From NCBI GenBank assembly GCA_002411015.1, contig DHPY01000106.1, positions 435-55,252 of the forward strand: 54,818 bases of DNA, given 5' to 3'. Below, in pieces: positions 35,389 through 41,931 of the stretch. The notes under the pieces were generated by a model. It saw only the letters and a list, made by a program, of their open reading frames with translations. It was not told the origin of the DNA and made no database searches. Within the stretch, counting starts at the first letter, position 1. Every line of letters starts with the position of its first letter. This stretch comes from Armatimonadetes bacterium UBA5352. GTDB lineage: Bacteria; Armatimonadota; Zipacnadia; Zipacnadales; UBA5352. A program made the position numbers and the translations under genes.

Positions 35389-35421
35389 TCCCACCGTTGG
35401 ACAACCATAACAGATGTGCCT

Positions 35422-35529
35422 CGCTGGGGGAGGCCATGGGTCCCGCGGGACCCACCTGAGAGGGTGGCGGCGCCATTGCGCCCCACCGACCCCGGAACCT
35501 GATCCGGTTAGCACCGGCGTAGGGAAGCG
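35422..35529 (+). ncRNA. TPP riboswitch (THI element)
   Basis: The conserved aptamer pieces occur in order. CGCT at 35422 pairs with AGCG at 35526-35529 to form P1. A GGGG segment is followed by the variable P3a arm (GGGTCCCGCGGGACCC), then CTGAGAGGGT. Next comes a second arm closed by GGGTGG and CCACCGACCC, then GAACCTGATCCGGTTAGCACC and GGCGTAGGGAAG. Thiamine diphosphate binds this fold and usually represses the downstream gene. It is followed by a hairpin and then by thi4, so control of thiazole synthesis by TPP is well supported. Confidence 0.93.
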
Positions 35530-35546
35530 CGGCTTCGCGGCATCCG

Positions 35547-35572
35547 GCCGCCGGCCTCGCGTTGCCGGCGGC
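35547..35572 (+). terminator. Hairpin in the thi4 leader, possible riboswitch expression platform
   Basis: Perfect 9-bp arms (GCCGCCGGC / GCCGGCGGC) with an 8-nt loop start 18 nt after the aptamer. The hairpin is followed by GCCTTCATGTATGG rather than a T-run. GGCGGCCGCCGG just downstream could compete for pairing, so alternative folds are possible. It may act as the off-state terminator of the TPP riboswitch. Confidence 0.5.
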
Positions 35573-35624
35573 GCCTTCATGTATGGCGGCCGCCGGTGGG
35601 CGGGCACAGAAAGGGACAAAGAGC

Positions 35625-36437
35625 ATGAGTTTCGAGAAGGACAGCTTCAAGTGGGACGAGTTGACCGTCACGCGCGGGATCGTGGAGACCTTCATGGCGG
35701 ACTTCCTCGATTCCATCGACCTTGACGTGGCCGTCGTGGGCGCCGGCCCATCCGGCATCACCGCCGCGCGCATCCTCGCCGGCCAGGGCCACAGGGTCGG
35801 CATCTTCGAGCGCAACCTCCACATCGGCGGCGGGATCTGGGGCGGCGGCATGCTCTTCCCGCGGATCGTCATCGAGGAAGAGGCTGCCCCGCTCATGGAG
35901 GCCGCGGGCGTGAAGCTGCGACCGTGGAAGGATGGCACGGTCATCGCCGACGCCGTCGAGTCGGCCACGAAGATGACTGCCGCCGCCATAGACGCCGGCG
36001 CGCGTATCTTCGTCGGCATCGAGGCCGAGGACGTCGTTGTTGACGACAGCGACCGCGTCTGCGGCGTCGTCATCAACTGGGGCGCCGTCACCGCGGCGAA
36101 GCTCCACGTGGACCCGCTCGCCGTGCACTCGAAGGTCCTCATCGAGAGCACCGGCCATCCCTGTGAGGTCGGCGACGTGCTGCTGCGCAAGATCCCCGGC
36201 GCCCGGCTCGATACGGGCGAGACCTGCGTGCCGGGCGAGGCATCGATGAACGCGCGCGCCGGTGAGGCCGCGCTGATCGCGAACACGCGCGAGATCTACC
36301 CGGGCGTCGTCGTCGCGGGAATGGCCGCGAATGCGGTCAGCCGCTCTCCGCGCATGGGCGCGATCTTCGGCGGCATGCTGCTCTCAGGCCAGAAGGCCGC
36401 TGAGATCTCGGCGCAGATTATCGCCGATCTCGGCTGA
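35625..36437 (+). CDS. thi4: Thiamine thiazole synthase, Thi4 family (His type)
   Basis: This 270-residue FAD/NAD-binding-fold enzyme makes the thiazole half of thiamine from NAD and glycine. LDVAVVGAGPSGITAARILA and FERNLHIGGGIWGGGMLFPR form the dinucleotide site, and SRSPRMGAIFGGMLLSGQKA the C-terminal motif. At the position of the sacrificial cysteine in yeast Thi4 it has His161 (KLHVDPLAV), as in the methanogen enzyme, which uses free sulfide and iron and turns over many times. That predicts a non-suicide enzyme suited to sulfidic, low-oxygen conditions. ATG 35625 follows AAAGGGA. The TPP riboswitch controls it. No other thiamine genes are seen nearby. Confidence 0.93.
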   Translation: MSFEKDSFKWDELTVTRGIVETFMADFLDSIDLDVAVVGAGPSGITAARILAGQGHRVGIFERNLHIGGGIWGGGMLFPRIVIEEEAAPLMEAAGVKLRPWKDGTVIADAVESATKMTAAAIDAGARIFVGIEAEDVVVDDSDRVCGVVINWGAVTAAKLHVDPLAVHSKVLIESTGHPCEVGDVLLRKIPGARLDTGETCVPGEASMNARAGEAALIANTREIYPGVVVAGMAANAVSRSPRMGAIFGGMLLSGQKAAEISAQIIADLG

Positions 36438-36458
36438 CCAGGGCCGTCAGTCACCAGT

Positions 36459-36486
36459 GAGGCGGCGCCCGCACGGGTGCCGCCTC
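36459..36486 (+). terminator. Terminator-like hairpin after thi4
   Basis: A 12-bp stem (GAGGCGGC / GCCGCCTC plus an inner GCCC / GGGT with one G-U pair) and a 4-nt loop begin 22 nt after the thi4 stop. It is followed by TTCATGTACG, the same motif that follows the hairpins at 35547 and 9028. Confidence 0.6.
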
Positions 36487-36581
36487 TTCATGTACGCAGC
36501 ACGGGGGCAGGTGCGGCCGCCCGTGACGGGGAAGAGCCACCGCCGACAGACCGACGCCGTCCCGAATGAGGAGCCTCCGCA

Positions 36582-37694
36582 ATGACCTTCATCGGCAAGC
36601 CACTTGAGGCCATCGACACGCCCGCGCTCATCGTGGACATGCACAAGCTGGAGGAGAACATCCTCCGCGTGCACCGCGCGACCTTCGATGCAGGCCTCGA
36701 CATCCGACCGCACATCAAGTCGCACAAGACCCCGGAGATCGCGCAGATGCAGGTGCGCGCGGGCGCGGTCGGGATCACCTGCGCGAAACTCGGCGAGGCC
36801 GAGGTGATGGCCACCGCGGGCATCGAGGACATCTTCATCGCCTACTCGCTGGTCGGCGAGACGAAGATGCGCCGCCTCGTCGCGCTCGCAAAGCGTACGC
36901 CGCGGCTCTCAATCTCCGCGGAGAGCCTCGAGGCCGCCCGCCAGGCCTCATCGGCCTTCGACGCGGCAGGCATCGAGCTTGACGTGATGATCGAGGTGGA
37001 CGTGGGCGCCGGGCGAACGGGCGTGCAGCCCGAGCGCGCTGTGGCGTTCGCCGACCAGGTCGCGGAGATGCCCGCGCTGAACATCGTCGGCATGATGGGC
37101 TACGCGTCGCACTTCGCCTACACGCGCCGCGGAGAGGCGGCGCTGGCTGAGGGCGCGGCGGAGGAGGGGCGGGTCATCGGCGAGATCGCGGGCGACCTCG
37201 CTGCCGCGGGCCACGAGATGCACCGCATCTCCGGCGGCTCCACGCCCACCGCCGGGCGCTACCAGGAGGGCTGCGGCCTCACCGAGATCCGCTCCGGGAG
37301 CTACGTCTTCTACGATCGCAACCAGGTTGACCTTGGGGCTGCGCCGATGGAGCAGGTGGCGCTGAGCGTGCTGGCGACGGTCGTGGCCACGCCCACGCCT
37401 GAGCGCGCCATCATAGACGCGGGCACGAAGGGCCTTTCGCAGCAGGTGGGGTCGGTCTCCGACGGCTACGGCTGGCTGCCGGAGGTGCCGGGGGCGAAGG
37501 TCGTGCGCATCAACGACGAGCATGGCTTCGTGGACGTGCGCGAGGCGGTGCGGCCGCTGGAGATAGGGGAGAAGGTTCAGGTCATCCCCGCCCGCGCGCC
37601 AACCTGCGTGAACCTCTATGACTGGCTCTACGCCGTCCGCGGCGGCGTCGTGGAGGACGCGTGGCGGATCGCGGCGCGCGGGAGGAATACCTGA
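36582..37694 (+). CDS. PLP-dependent D-threonine aldolase/D-serine dehydratase-like enzyme
   Basis: This 370-residue enzyme has the alanine-racemase-type N-terminal barrel: IDTPALIVDMHKLEENI and then RPHIKSHKTPE, where Lys46 should bind pyridoxal phosphate. The C-terminal beta domain has DEHGF and PARAPTCVNLYD, a His and Cys that match the metal ligands of D-serine dehydratase and D-threonine aldolase (DSD1 family). It acts on D-amino or beta-hydroxy amino acids in the cytoplasm; the exact substrate is unknown. ATG 36582 follows GAGGAGCC. Though downstream of thi4, a hairpin separates them, so shared regulation is uncertain. Confidence 0.88.
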   Translation: MTFIGKPLEAIDTPALIVDMHKLEENILRVHRATFDAGLDIRPHIKSHKTPEIAQMQVRAGAVGITCAKLGEAEVMATAGIEDIFIAYSLVGETKMRRLVALAKRTPRLSISAESLEAARQASSAFDAAGIELDVMIEVDVGAGRTGVQPERAVAFADQVAEMPALNIVGMMGYASHFAYTRRGEAALAEGAAEEGRVIGEIAGDLAAAGHEMHRISGGSTPTAGRYQEGCGLTEIRSGSYVFYDRNQVDLGAAPMEQVALSVLATVVATPTPERAIIDAGTKGLSQQVGSVSDGYGWLPEVPGAKVVRINDEHGFVDVREAVRPLEIGEKVQVIPARAPTCVNLYDWLYAVRGGVVEDAWRIAARGRNT

Positions 37695-37706
37695 TGCTCG
37701 CCCGTC

Positions 37707-38540
37707 CTACGCGGCAACCAGCTCGAACACCGGAAGCTCCGGGCGGCAGTTGAACCGGAACGGGACCGCCGACATGCCGATCCCGCGGCTGATGTAGATC
37801 TGCGACGCAGCGGTCCGCACAAGCCCCGCGGTGTACTTCGCCTTGTTCGGCACCGTCAGCGGGCCGATCAGCGGCGCGCATACCTGGCCGCCATGCGAGT
37901 GGCCCGCCAACATCAGCTTCACGCGCTTGTCACGCATCTCGTCGGCGTAGTCCGGGTTGTGCGTCAGCAGAATCACCGGCTCATCCGCCGGCACCTGCGC
38001 CAGCGCGCCGGTCAGGTCCTGCTCGTCGGCCCAGAGATCGCCCACGCCGGCCAGCCACAGGCGCTCCCCGCCGCGCACGATCGGCACCGCGCGGTTGTCG
38101 AGCATCCCGACCTTCGCGCGCCGCGCACCCTCCAGACTGGCGTCAATCCCGTGCCACCAGTCATGGTTGCCCATCACGCCCCAGGTGCCGAGCGGCGCCT
38201 CGAGCGGCGCCATAGCGTCCCACACCGGCGGCACCGACCACTCCTTCTTGTGAGAGAGGTCGCCGGTCAGCACGAACACGTCCGGCTTCTGCTCCAGCGC
38301 GAGTTGCACCGACTCATGGACGTGCTCGATAGCCAGGAACGGGCCGTGGTGGACGTCCGTGATCTGGCAGACGCGAAGGCCCTGAAATGCCGCAGGCAGT
38401 CCGGGTATCGCCACGCGCGGCCTCGTGACCTCGATTGCGTTTCGCTCGAAGCCCGCATCCAGGCCGATGCCGCCGATTGCCACCCCCGCTGTTGCCATAC
38501 CGAACCTCTTGAGGAAAGAGCGTCTGCTTATCGTTCCGAT
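37707..38540 (-). CDS. Tat-exported metallophosphoesterase (YkuE/YaeI-like), probable ATC start
   Basis: The catalytic domain shows all calcineurin-like metal motifs: QITDVHHGPF, LTGDLSH, GVMGNHDWWHG, LLTHNPDYAD and AGHSHGGQV. Relatives remove UDP from UDP-glucosyl or lipid substrates in the envelope. The first ATG (38498) truncates a signal. Upstream in the same frame the codons read SRRSFLKRFG, a textbook twin-arginine motif, continuing into MATAGVAIGGIGL. No ATG, GTG or TTG exists between that motif and the in-frame stop, but ATC at 38538-38540 lies 6 nt after GGGAGGG. I therefore place the start at ATC 38540 (277 residues, MGTISRRSFLKRF). The catalytic assignment is firm; the start is inference from the signal and ribosome-binding site. 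Confidence 0.85.
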   Translation of the reverse strand: MGTISRRSFLKRFGMATAGVAIGGIGLDAGFERNAIEVTRPRVAIPGLPAAFQGLRVCQITDVHHGPFLAIEHVHESVQLALEQKPDVFVLTGDLSHKKEWSVPPVWDAMAPLEAPLGTWGVMGNHDWWHGIDASLEGARRAKVGMLDNRAVPIVRGGERLWLAGVGDLWADEQDLTGALAQVPADEPVILLTHNPDYADEMRDKRVKLMLAGHSHGGQVCAPLIGPLTVPNKAKYTAGLVRTAASQIYISRGIGMSAVPFRFNCRPELPVFELVAA

Positions 38541-38598
38541 TGTTGACCCTCCCGGTCAGACCGAACTACGGCCCCGGCAGAGCGTCAGATATCATGAT

Positions 38599-39459
38599 AT
38601 GAACCCGAGATGGTTCTTCGCGTCAAGATGGCGCCGCACCTGGTTCGCGCTCGGCATCATGGTATTGCTCACAACCGCGGCCATCTCCGCCCGTTGGCTG
38701 GCCGTCGAGCGCCATCGCCAGGCCCTGATGGAGGCGGACTACCCGTCTCCGCCCCCAGGCATGGTCCTCGTGCCCGCAGGCTACTTCTGGATCGGCAGCA
38801 ACCTGCCTGACACCGATGCCGACGTTCCTCCACTGCAGCGCGTCTTCCTCCCGGCATTCTACATCGGGAAGCACGAGGTGACCAATGCGGAGCTCGCTAA
38901 GGTCTTCCCCGAGCACAAATACCCGGGAACTACCGACGATATGCCGGCCTCCGCGGTTCTGCGCCTGCAGGCGATTGAGTATTGCGAGAGGCTCGGCGGG
39001 CATCTGCCGAGCGCGGCGGAGTGGGAGAAAGCCGCGCGCGGGACCGACGGCCGGCAGTGGCCGTGGGGGAATGAGTTCCGGCCCGAGCGCGCGAATACCG
39101 GGCGGCTGGATGCGGACGCCCGGGCGCAGCTTGCGGCGCGCGGGATCGAGTGCGGAGTGCGCGGCCCGCGCGTGAAGGTGGAGGTCGGCAGCTACCCGTG
39201 CGGGGCGAGCCCGTATGGCGCACTGGACATGGCGGGGAACGTCTGGGAGTGGGTGAGCGACCTCTACGTGGACCCGCGCCCGCCGCTGGAGTGGTCCTGG
39301 CGGCCGCAGCCGCGCGGGCTGATCCGCGGCGGCGCGTATGGCTACGGCCCGGACGCGGCGCGCACCTGGTTCCAGGCCTTCGAGTCACCCGACGCCACCT
39401 GCAACGACGTCGGCTTTCGGCTGGCGATGGCGGCGGAGGCGATCAGCCGGAATCGATGA
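38599..39459 (+). CDS. Formylglycine-generating-enzyme-like (SUMF1 family) membrane-anchored protein
   Basis: The protein has 286 residues with one N-terminal membrane segment (about 13-32) and then a SUMF1/FGE-sulfatase domain. PPGMVLVPAGYFWIGS, FYIGKHEVTNAEL, HLPSAAEWEKAARGTDGRQW, PYGALDMAGNVWEWVSDLYV and LIRGGAYG are the standard motifs, ending NDVGFRLAM. True FGEs oxidise a sulfatase cysteine to formylglycine using a Cys pair; many relatives have other roles. I do not see the WRHP-type C-terminal active-site region, so sulfatase activation is doubtful. It is divergent from the metallophosphoesterase gene, with 58 nt between starts. Confidence 0.88.
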   Translation: MNPRWFFASRWRRTWFALGIMVLLTTAAISARWLAVERHRQALMEADYPSPPPGMVLVPAGYFWIGSNLPDTDADVPPLQRVFLPAFYIGKHEVTNAELAKVFPEHKYPGTTDDMPASAVLRLQAIEYCERLGGHLPSAAEWEKAARGTDGRQWPWGNEFRPERANTGRLDADARAQLAARGIECGVRGPRVKVEVGSYPCGASPYGALDMAGNVWEWVSDLYVDPRPPLEWSWRPQPRGLIRGGAYGYGPDAARTWFQAFESPDATCNDVGFRLAMAAEAISRNR

Positions 39460-39508
39460 CGGCGCCGGAGATCGCCCGGCGCCGCCAGAGTCATCAAAAG
39501 GGTCGACG

Positions 39509-40291
39509 TCACCTTGCCGCCAGCAGCCCCTCCGCGTTCCCGTGCGTCAGCGCCTCAAGCTCCGCCTCGCTGAAGTCGCACTCGTCGAAGACCTTGAGCG
39601 TCGCCGCCTCCGGGTAGTAGTAGGGCGCGTGGGTGCCGAAGAGCAGGTGCTCGACGCCGATCTGATCCGCCACCGCCTGCACCCCGCCTACCGACTCGAT
39701 GTGCGACATCTCGAAGTAGAGCCTCTCCGGCAGCGGGCCCGCCGCATCGCGCGCCACGCCCAGCACCTGCGCGTTATTCGCGTTCGCGACCATGATCGTG
39801 GTCTCCTGATGGCGCGCGCAGAGGTCCAGCAGCCCTCCCAGCGCCACCGGCGGCACCATCATCAGCGGGTGGTGATGACGCTCATCGGTCATCCGCACTG
39901 TCAGCTCCACGAACAGCCCAAGCTCGCCCGCCGCGCTCAGAAGCTCACCGAAGATCGGGTCGGTCGGCAGCCACGCCTGGTAGTTCGGGTTCACGCGCAC
40001 CCCGATCATCCCAAGCTCCGCGCACTCCGCCACGTCGCGCTCCCACTGCGGCCACGACGGGTTCACCGTGCCGACGGCACGCAGCGCGTCGTGCTCGGCC
40101 ACCGCCTCCGCCAGCGGCGCGTTCGCGGCGGCCACGTTCTTGAGCACCACCGCGTCGAGGCTTGTCACCCACGCCTGCGTGATGCCCACGCGCCCGATAC
40201 GCTCCAGCAAGTCCTCCGGGGTGTTGTAGCTCGTTCGGCGGAATGGCCAGCTTCCAAGGTTTGCGTTACAGTCAATGATTGTCCTGTTCAC
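39509..40291 (-). CDS. Amidohydrolase-2-like protein lacking the usual metal ligands
   Basis: This 260-residue TIM-barrel protein is the third gene of a coupled trio. It begins TIIDCNANLGSWPFRRTSYN, so the metal-binding HxH of its two neighbours is NxN. The barrel His reads VANANNAQ instead of AHAG or GHSG, and the late GSDA aspartate is replaced in LLFGTHAPYYYPEAATLKV. A DxN..G.WPFR subgroup with this pattern appears to be a conserved lineage rather than a decayed gene, since the frame is intact. It may be metal-independent, use other ligands, or be a binding partner. GTG 40291 overlaps the previous stop (GTGA). Confidence 0.8.
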   Translation of the reverse strand: MNRTIIDCNANLGSWPFRRTSYNTPEDLLERIGRVGITQAWVTSLDAVVLKNVAAANAPLAEAVAEHDALRAVGTVNPSWPQWERDVAECAELGMIGVRVNPNYQAWLPTDPIFGELLSAAGELGLFVELTVRMTDERHHHPLMMVPPVALGGLLDLCARHQETTIMVANANNAQVLGVARDAAGPLPERLYFEMSHIESVGGVQAVADQIGVEHLLFGTHAPYYYPEAATLKVFDECDFSEAELEALTHGNAEGLLAAR

Positions 40292-41058
40292 AGCGCAAGC
40301 ACCCGCCTCATATTGCCGCTCAGAATAAGCCGCTTGTCGTCATCACTGATGTCCGCCCCGTGCACCTTCGCGAGCTGCGAGGCGAAGCTGCGCCCGGCCG
40401 CGTCGGAGCCGTAGAGCACGCGCTCGGCGCCGAGCCACTGCACCGCCATCTCGGTGAAGCCCGCCTCAGGATCGAAGCCGCAGGTGTCCACGCAGACGTT
40501 CGGCTGATCGGCCACCGCGCGGATCCCGCGCTCCCAGTTGAGGCCGGCGTGGGCGGCGATGAACGTGACCTCCGGATGGCGCGACGCCAGCGCGGCTACA
40601 TCAGCCGGACTGGACTCGCCTGCGAGATTGCCGCCGGCGCGGAAGAACGTGTGTTGCAGGATCGGCGCCCGCAGCTCGGCAGCGCGCTCGCAGATTGCAT
40701 CCACGTTCGCGTGGTTGCAGCACAGCGCCACCCAGAGCTTGATCCCGACGAACGGGCCGTTCGCGATGCGCTCATCTATCTCTCGCAGGGAGTGGAAGAG
40801 CAGGTTCGGATTGAGGTTTGCGTAGCCGAAGAAGCGGTCCGGGTGGAGTTCGATCATCTCGGCGATAAAGTCGTTGTCCGCCACGATCTCGTCCTCGGTG
40901 GGCTGCTGTATGAACACCGGCCCGAGGCTCAGCCCCTGCCACTCGATGCCCATGCGGTCTGCGTAGCGCAGCATCTCCGCGGCGCAGGCGGCGGGGCCGT
41001 CGCCCCGCGCGGCGGTTGGGTGCACGTGGCAGTCTATGATGCTTCCGTGCGCGCTCAC
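40288..41058 (-). CDS. Amidohydrolase-2 family metal-dependent hydrolase (paralogue 2)
   Basis: This 256-residue TIM-barrel hydrolase has the metal motif IIDCHVHPTA, GPFVGIKLWVALCC, PILQHTFFRAGG, VTFIAAHAGLNWERGIR and the catalytic aspartate in VLYGSDAAGRSFASQLAKV. It is clearly homologous along its whole length to the next gene upstream (41055-41807), for example ICERAAEL and GRSFASQ-AKV-GADIS in both, indicating a tandem duplication. Family members hydrolyse or decarboxylate small cyclic or lactone substrates. The substrate is unknown, but a sugar-lactone or uronate role would fit the glycan-related genes around. GTG 41058 overlaps the upstream stop (GTGA). Confidence 0.88.
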   Translation of the reverse strand: MSAHGSIIDCHVHPTAARGDGPAACAAEMLRYADRMGIEWQGLSLGPVFIQQPTEDEIVADNDFIAEMIELHPDRFFGYANLNPNLLFHSLREIDERIANGPFVGIKLWVALCCNHANVDAICERAAELRAPILQHTFFRAGGNLAGESSPADVAALASRHPEVTFIAAHAGLNWERGIRAVADQPNVCVDTCGFDPEAGFTEMAVQWLGAERVLYGSDAAGRSFASQLAKVHGADISDDDKRLILSGNMRRVLAL

Positions 41059-41807
41059 AGGCCCAGCACCCGCTGGATGTTGCCGCCGAGGATCAGCGCG
41101 CGATCGGTCTCGCTGATGTCCGCGCCGCGGACCTTTGCGATCTGCGAGGCGAAGCTGCGGCCGGGGGCGTCGGAGCCGTAGACGATGCGCTCGGCGCCGA
41201 GCATCGCAACGCCCGTCTCGGTCTGGCCAAGCTCAGGATCGCCGCCCGCGACCTCGCAGAGCACGTTCGGCACCTCCTCGACGATCCGGTAGCCGAGCTC
41301 CCAGTTGCCGCCGGAGTGGCCGCAGATGAAGGTGACCTCCGGGTGGCGCCGCGCGATCGTCGCGACCTCCCACGGCGTGGACTCCCACGGCTGATTCCCG
41401 GTGACCTTGATCCACGTGTGCTGCAGGATTGGCACGCCAAGCTCGGCGGCGCGCTCGCAGATCGGGTCGACGTTCGGCTGATCGCACTGCAGCGCGATCC
41501 ACAGCTTGATGCCCACGAACGGGCCATCCACGATGCAGCGCTCAATCTCATCGAGTGACTCGCGCAGGTAGCAGGGATTGAGGTAGCAGAAGCCGAGGTA
41601 GCGGTCCGGGTAGCGCTCGACAGCCGCGCGGACCATGTCGTTGTCCGCGCGAACGGTCTCGGGCGTGGGCCGCTGATCGCGCGATGTGCCGAGGCTCAGG
41701 CAGAGGCGCTCGATGCCGAGCCTGCCGGCGTAGGCGAGCAGGTAGCCCATGCGGTCCTCAGCGGTGCCGAGCCCGCTCTGAACATGAACATGGCAGTCAA
41801 TGACCAT
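41055..41807 (-). CDS. Amidohydrolase-2 family metal-dependent hydrolase (paralogue 1)
   Basis: This 250-residue hydrolase is the first gene of the trio. MVIDCHVHVQSGLGTAEDRM holds the HxH metal site. DGPFVGIKLWIALQCDQPNV, GVPILQHTWIKVTGNQPWES, VTFICGHSGGNWELGYR and IVYGSDAPGRSFASQIAKV give the remaining ligands and the catalytic aspartate. ATG 41807 has a strong ribosome-binding site, GGGAGGT, but an upstream complementary ACCTCCC in the same leader can pair with it, so translation may be controlled (see 41815-41847). The three genes overlap by 4 nt each and should be made together. Confidence 0.9.
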   Translation of the reverse strand: MVIDCHVHVQSGLGTAEDRMGYLLAYAGRLGIERLCLSLGTSRDQRPTPETVRADNDMVRAAVERYPDRYLGFCYLNPCYLRESLDEIERCIVDGPFVGIKLWIALQCDQPNVDPICERAAELGVPILQHTWIKVTGNQPWESTPWEVATIARRHPEVTFICGHSGGNWELGYRIVEEVPNVLCEVAGGDPELGQTETGVAMLGAERIVYGSDAPGRSFASQIAKVRGADISETDRALILGGNIQRVLGL

Positions 41808-41814
41808 GTGTGAC

Positions 41815-41847
41815 GACCTCCCGTGATGCGGTCTGGGCGGGAGGTTC
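41815..41847 (-). promoter_or_regulatory. Leader element, copy B: hairpin able to mask the ribosome-binding site
   Basis: In the leftward mRNA, GAACCTCCCG (41838-41847) is followed 14 nt later by CGGGAGGTC (41815-41823), which contains the ribosome-binding site of the amidohydrolase gene. Eight consecutive base pairs (ACCTCCCG / CGGGAGGT) can form, closing off the site. Positions 41825-41847 match the URO-D-like leader (8965-8987) at 19 of 23 bases. A translational switch or a shared operator is possible. Confidence 0.45.
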
Positions 41848-41884
41848 GCCGCGGCAGGTGGGGGACCTTCGTGCAGAACCGAAA

Positions 41885-41910
41885 GCGCGCCGCGGTTGCT
41901 CGCGGCGCGC
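41885..41910 (-). terminator. Rho-independent-like terminator after the Met/Pro-rich protein gene
   Basis: Perfect 10-bp arms (GCGCGCCGCG / CGCGGCGCGC) with a 6-nt loop lie 22 nt after the leftward stop at 41932, followed in that sense by TTTCGGTTCT. It separates this gene from the amidohydrolase trio. Confidence 0.7.
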
Positions 41911-41931
41911 CTGGTGTCTGCCTGGCACCGA

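Noticed and set aside
35240..36286. Long leftward open frame upstream of the Trm112-like protein, continuous with it
   Set aside because: It runs antisense to thi4 and through the riboswitch, has a Ser/Pro/Ala-rich composition typical of an opposite-strand shadow, and the Trm112 start at 35239 has a good ribosome-binding site and promoter.
38599..39459. True sulfatase-activating formylglycine-generating enzyme
   Set aside because: No sulfatase gene lies nearby and the C-terminal active-site Cys region is not convincing, so only family membership is claimed.
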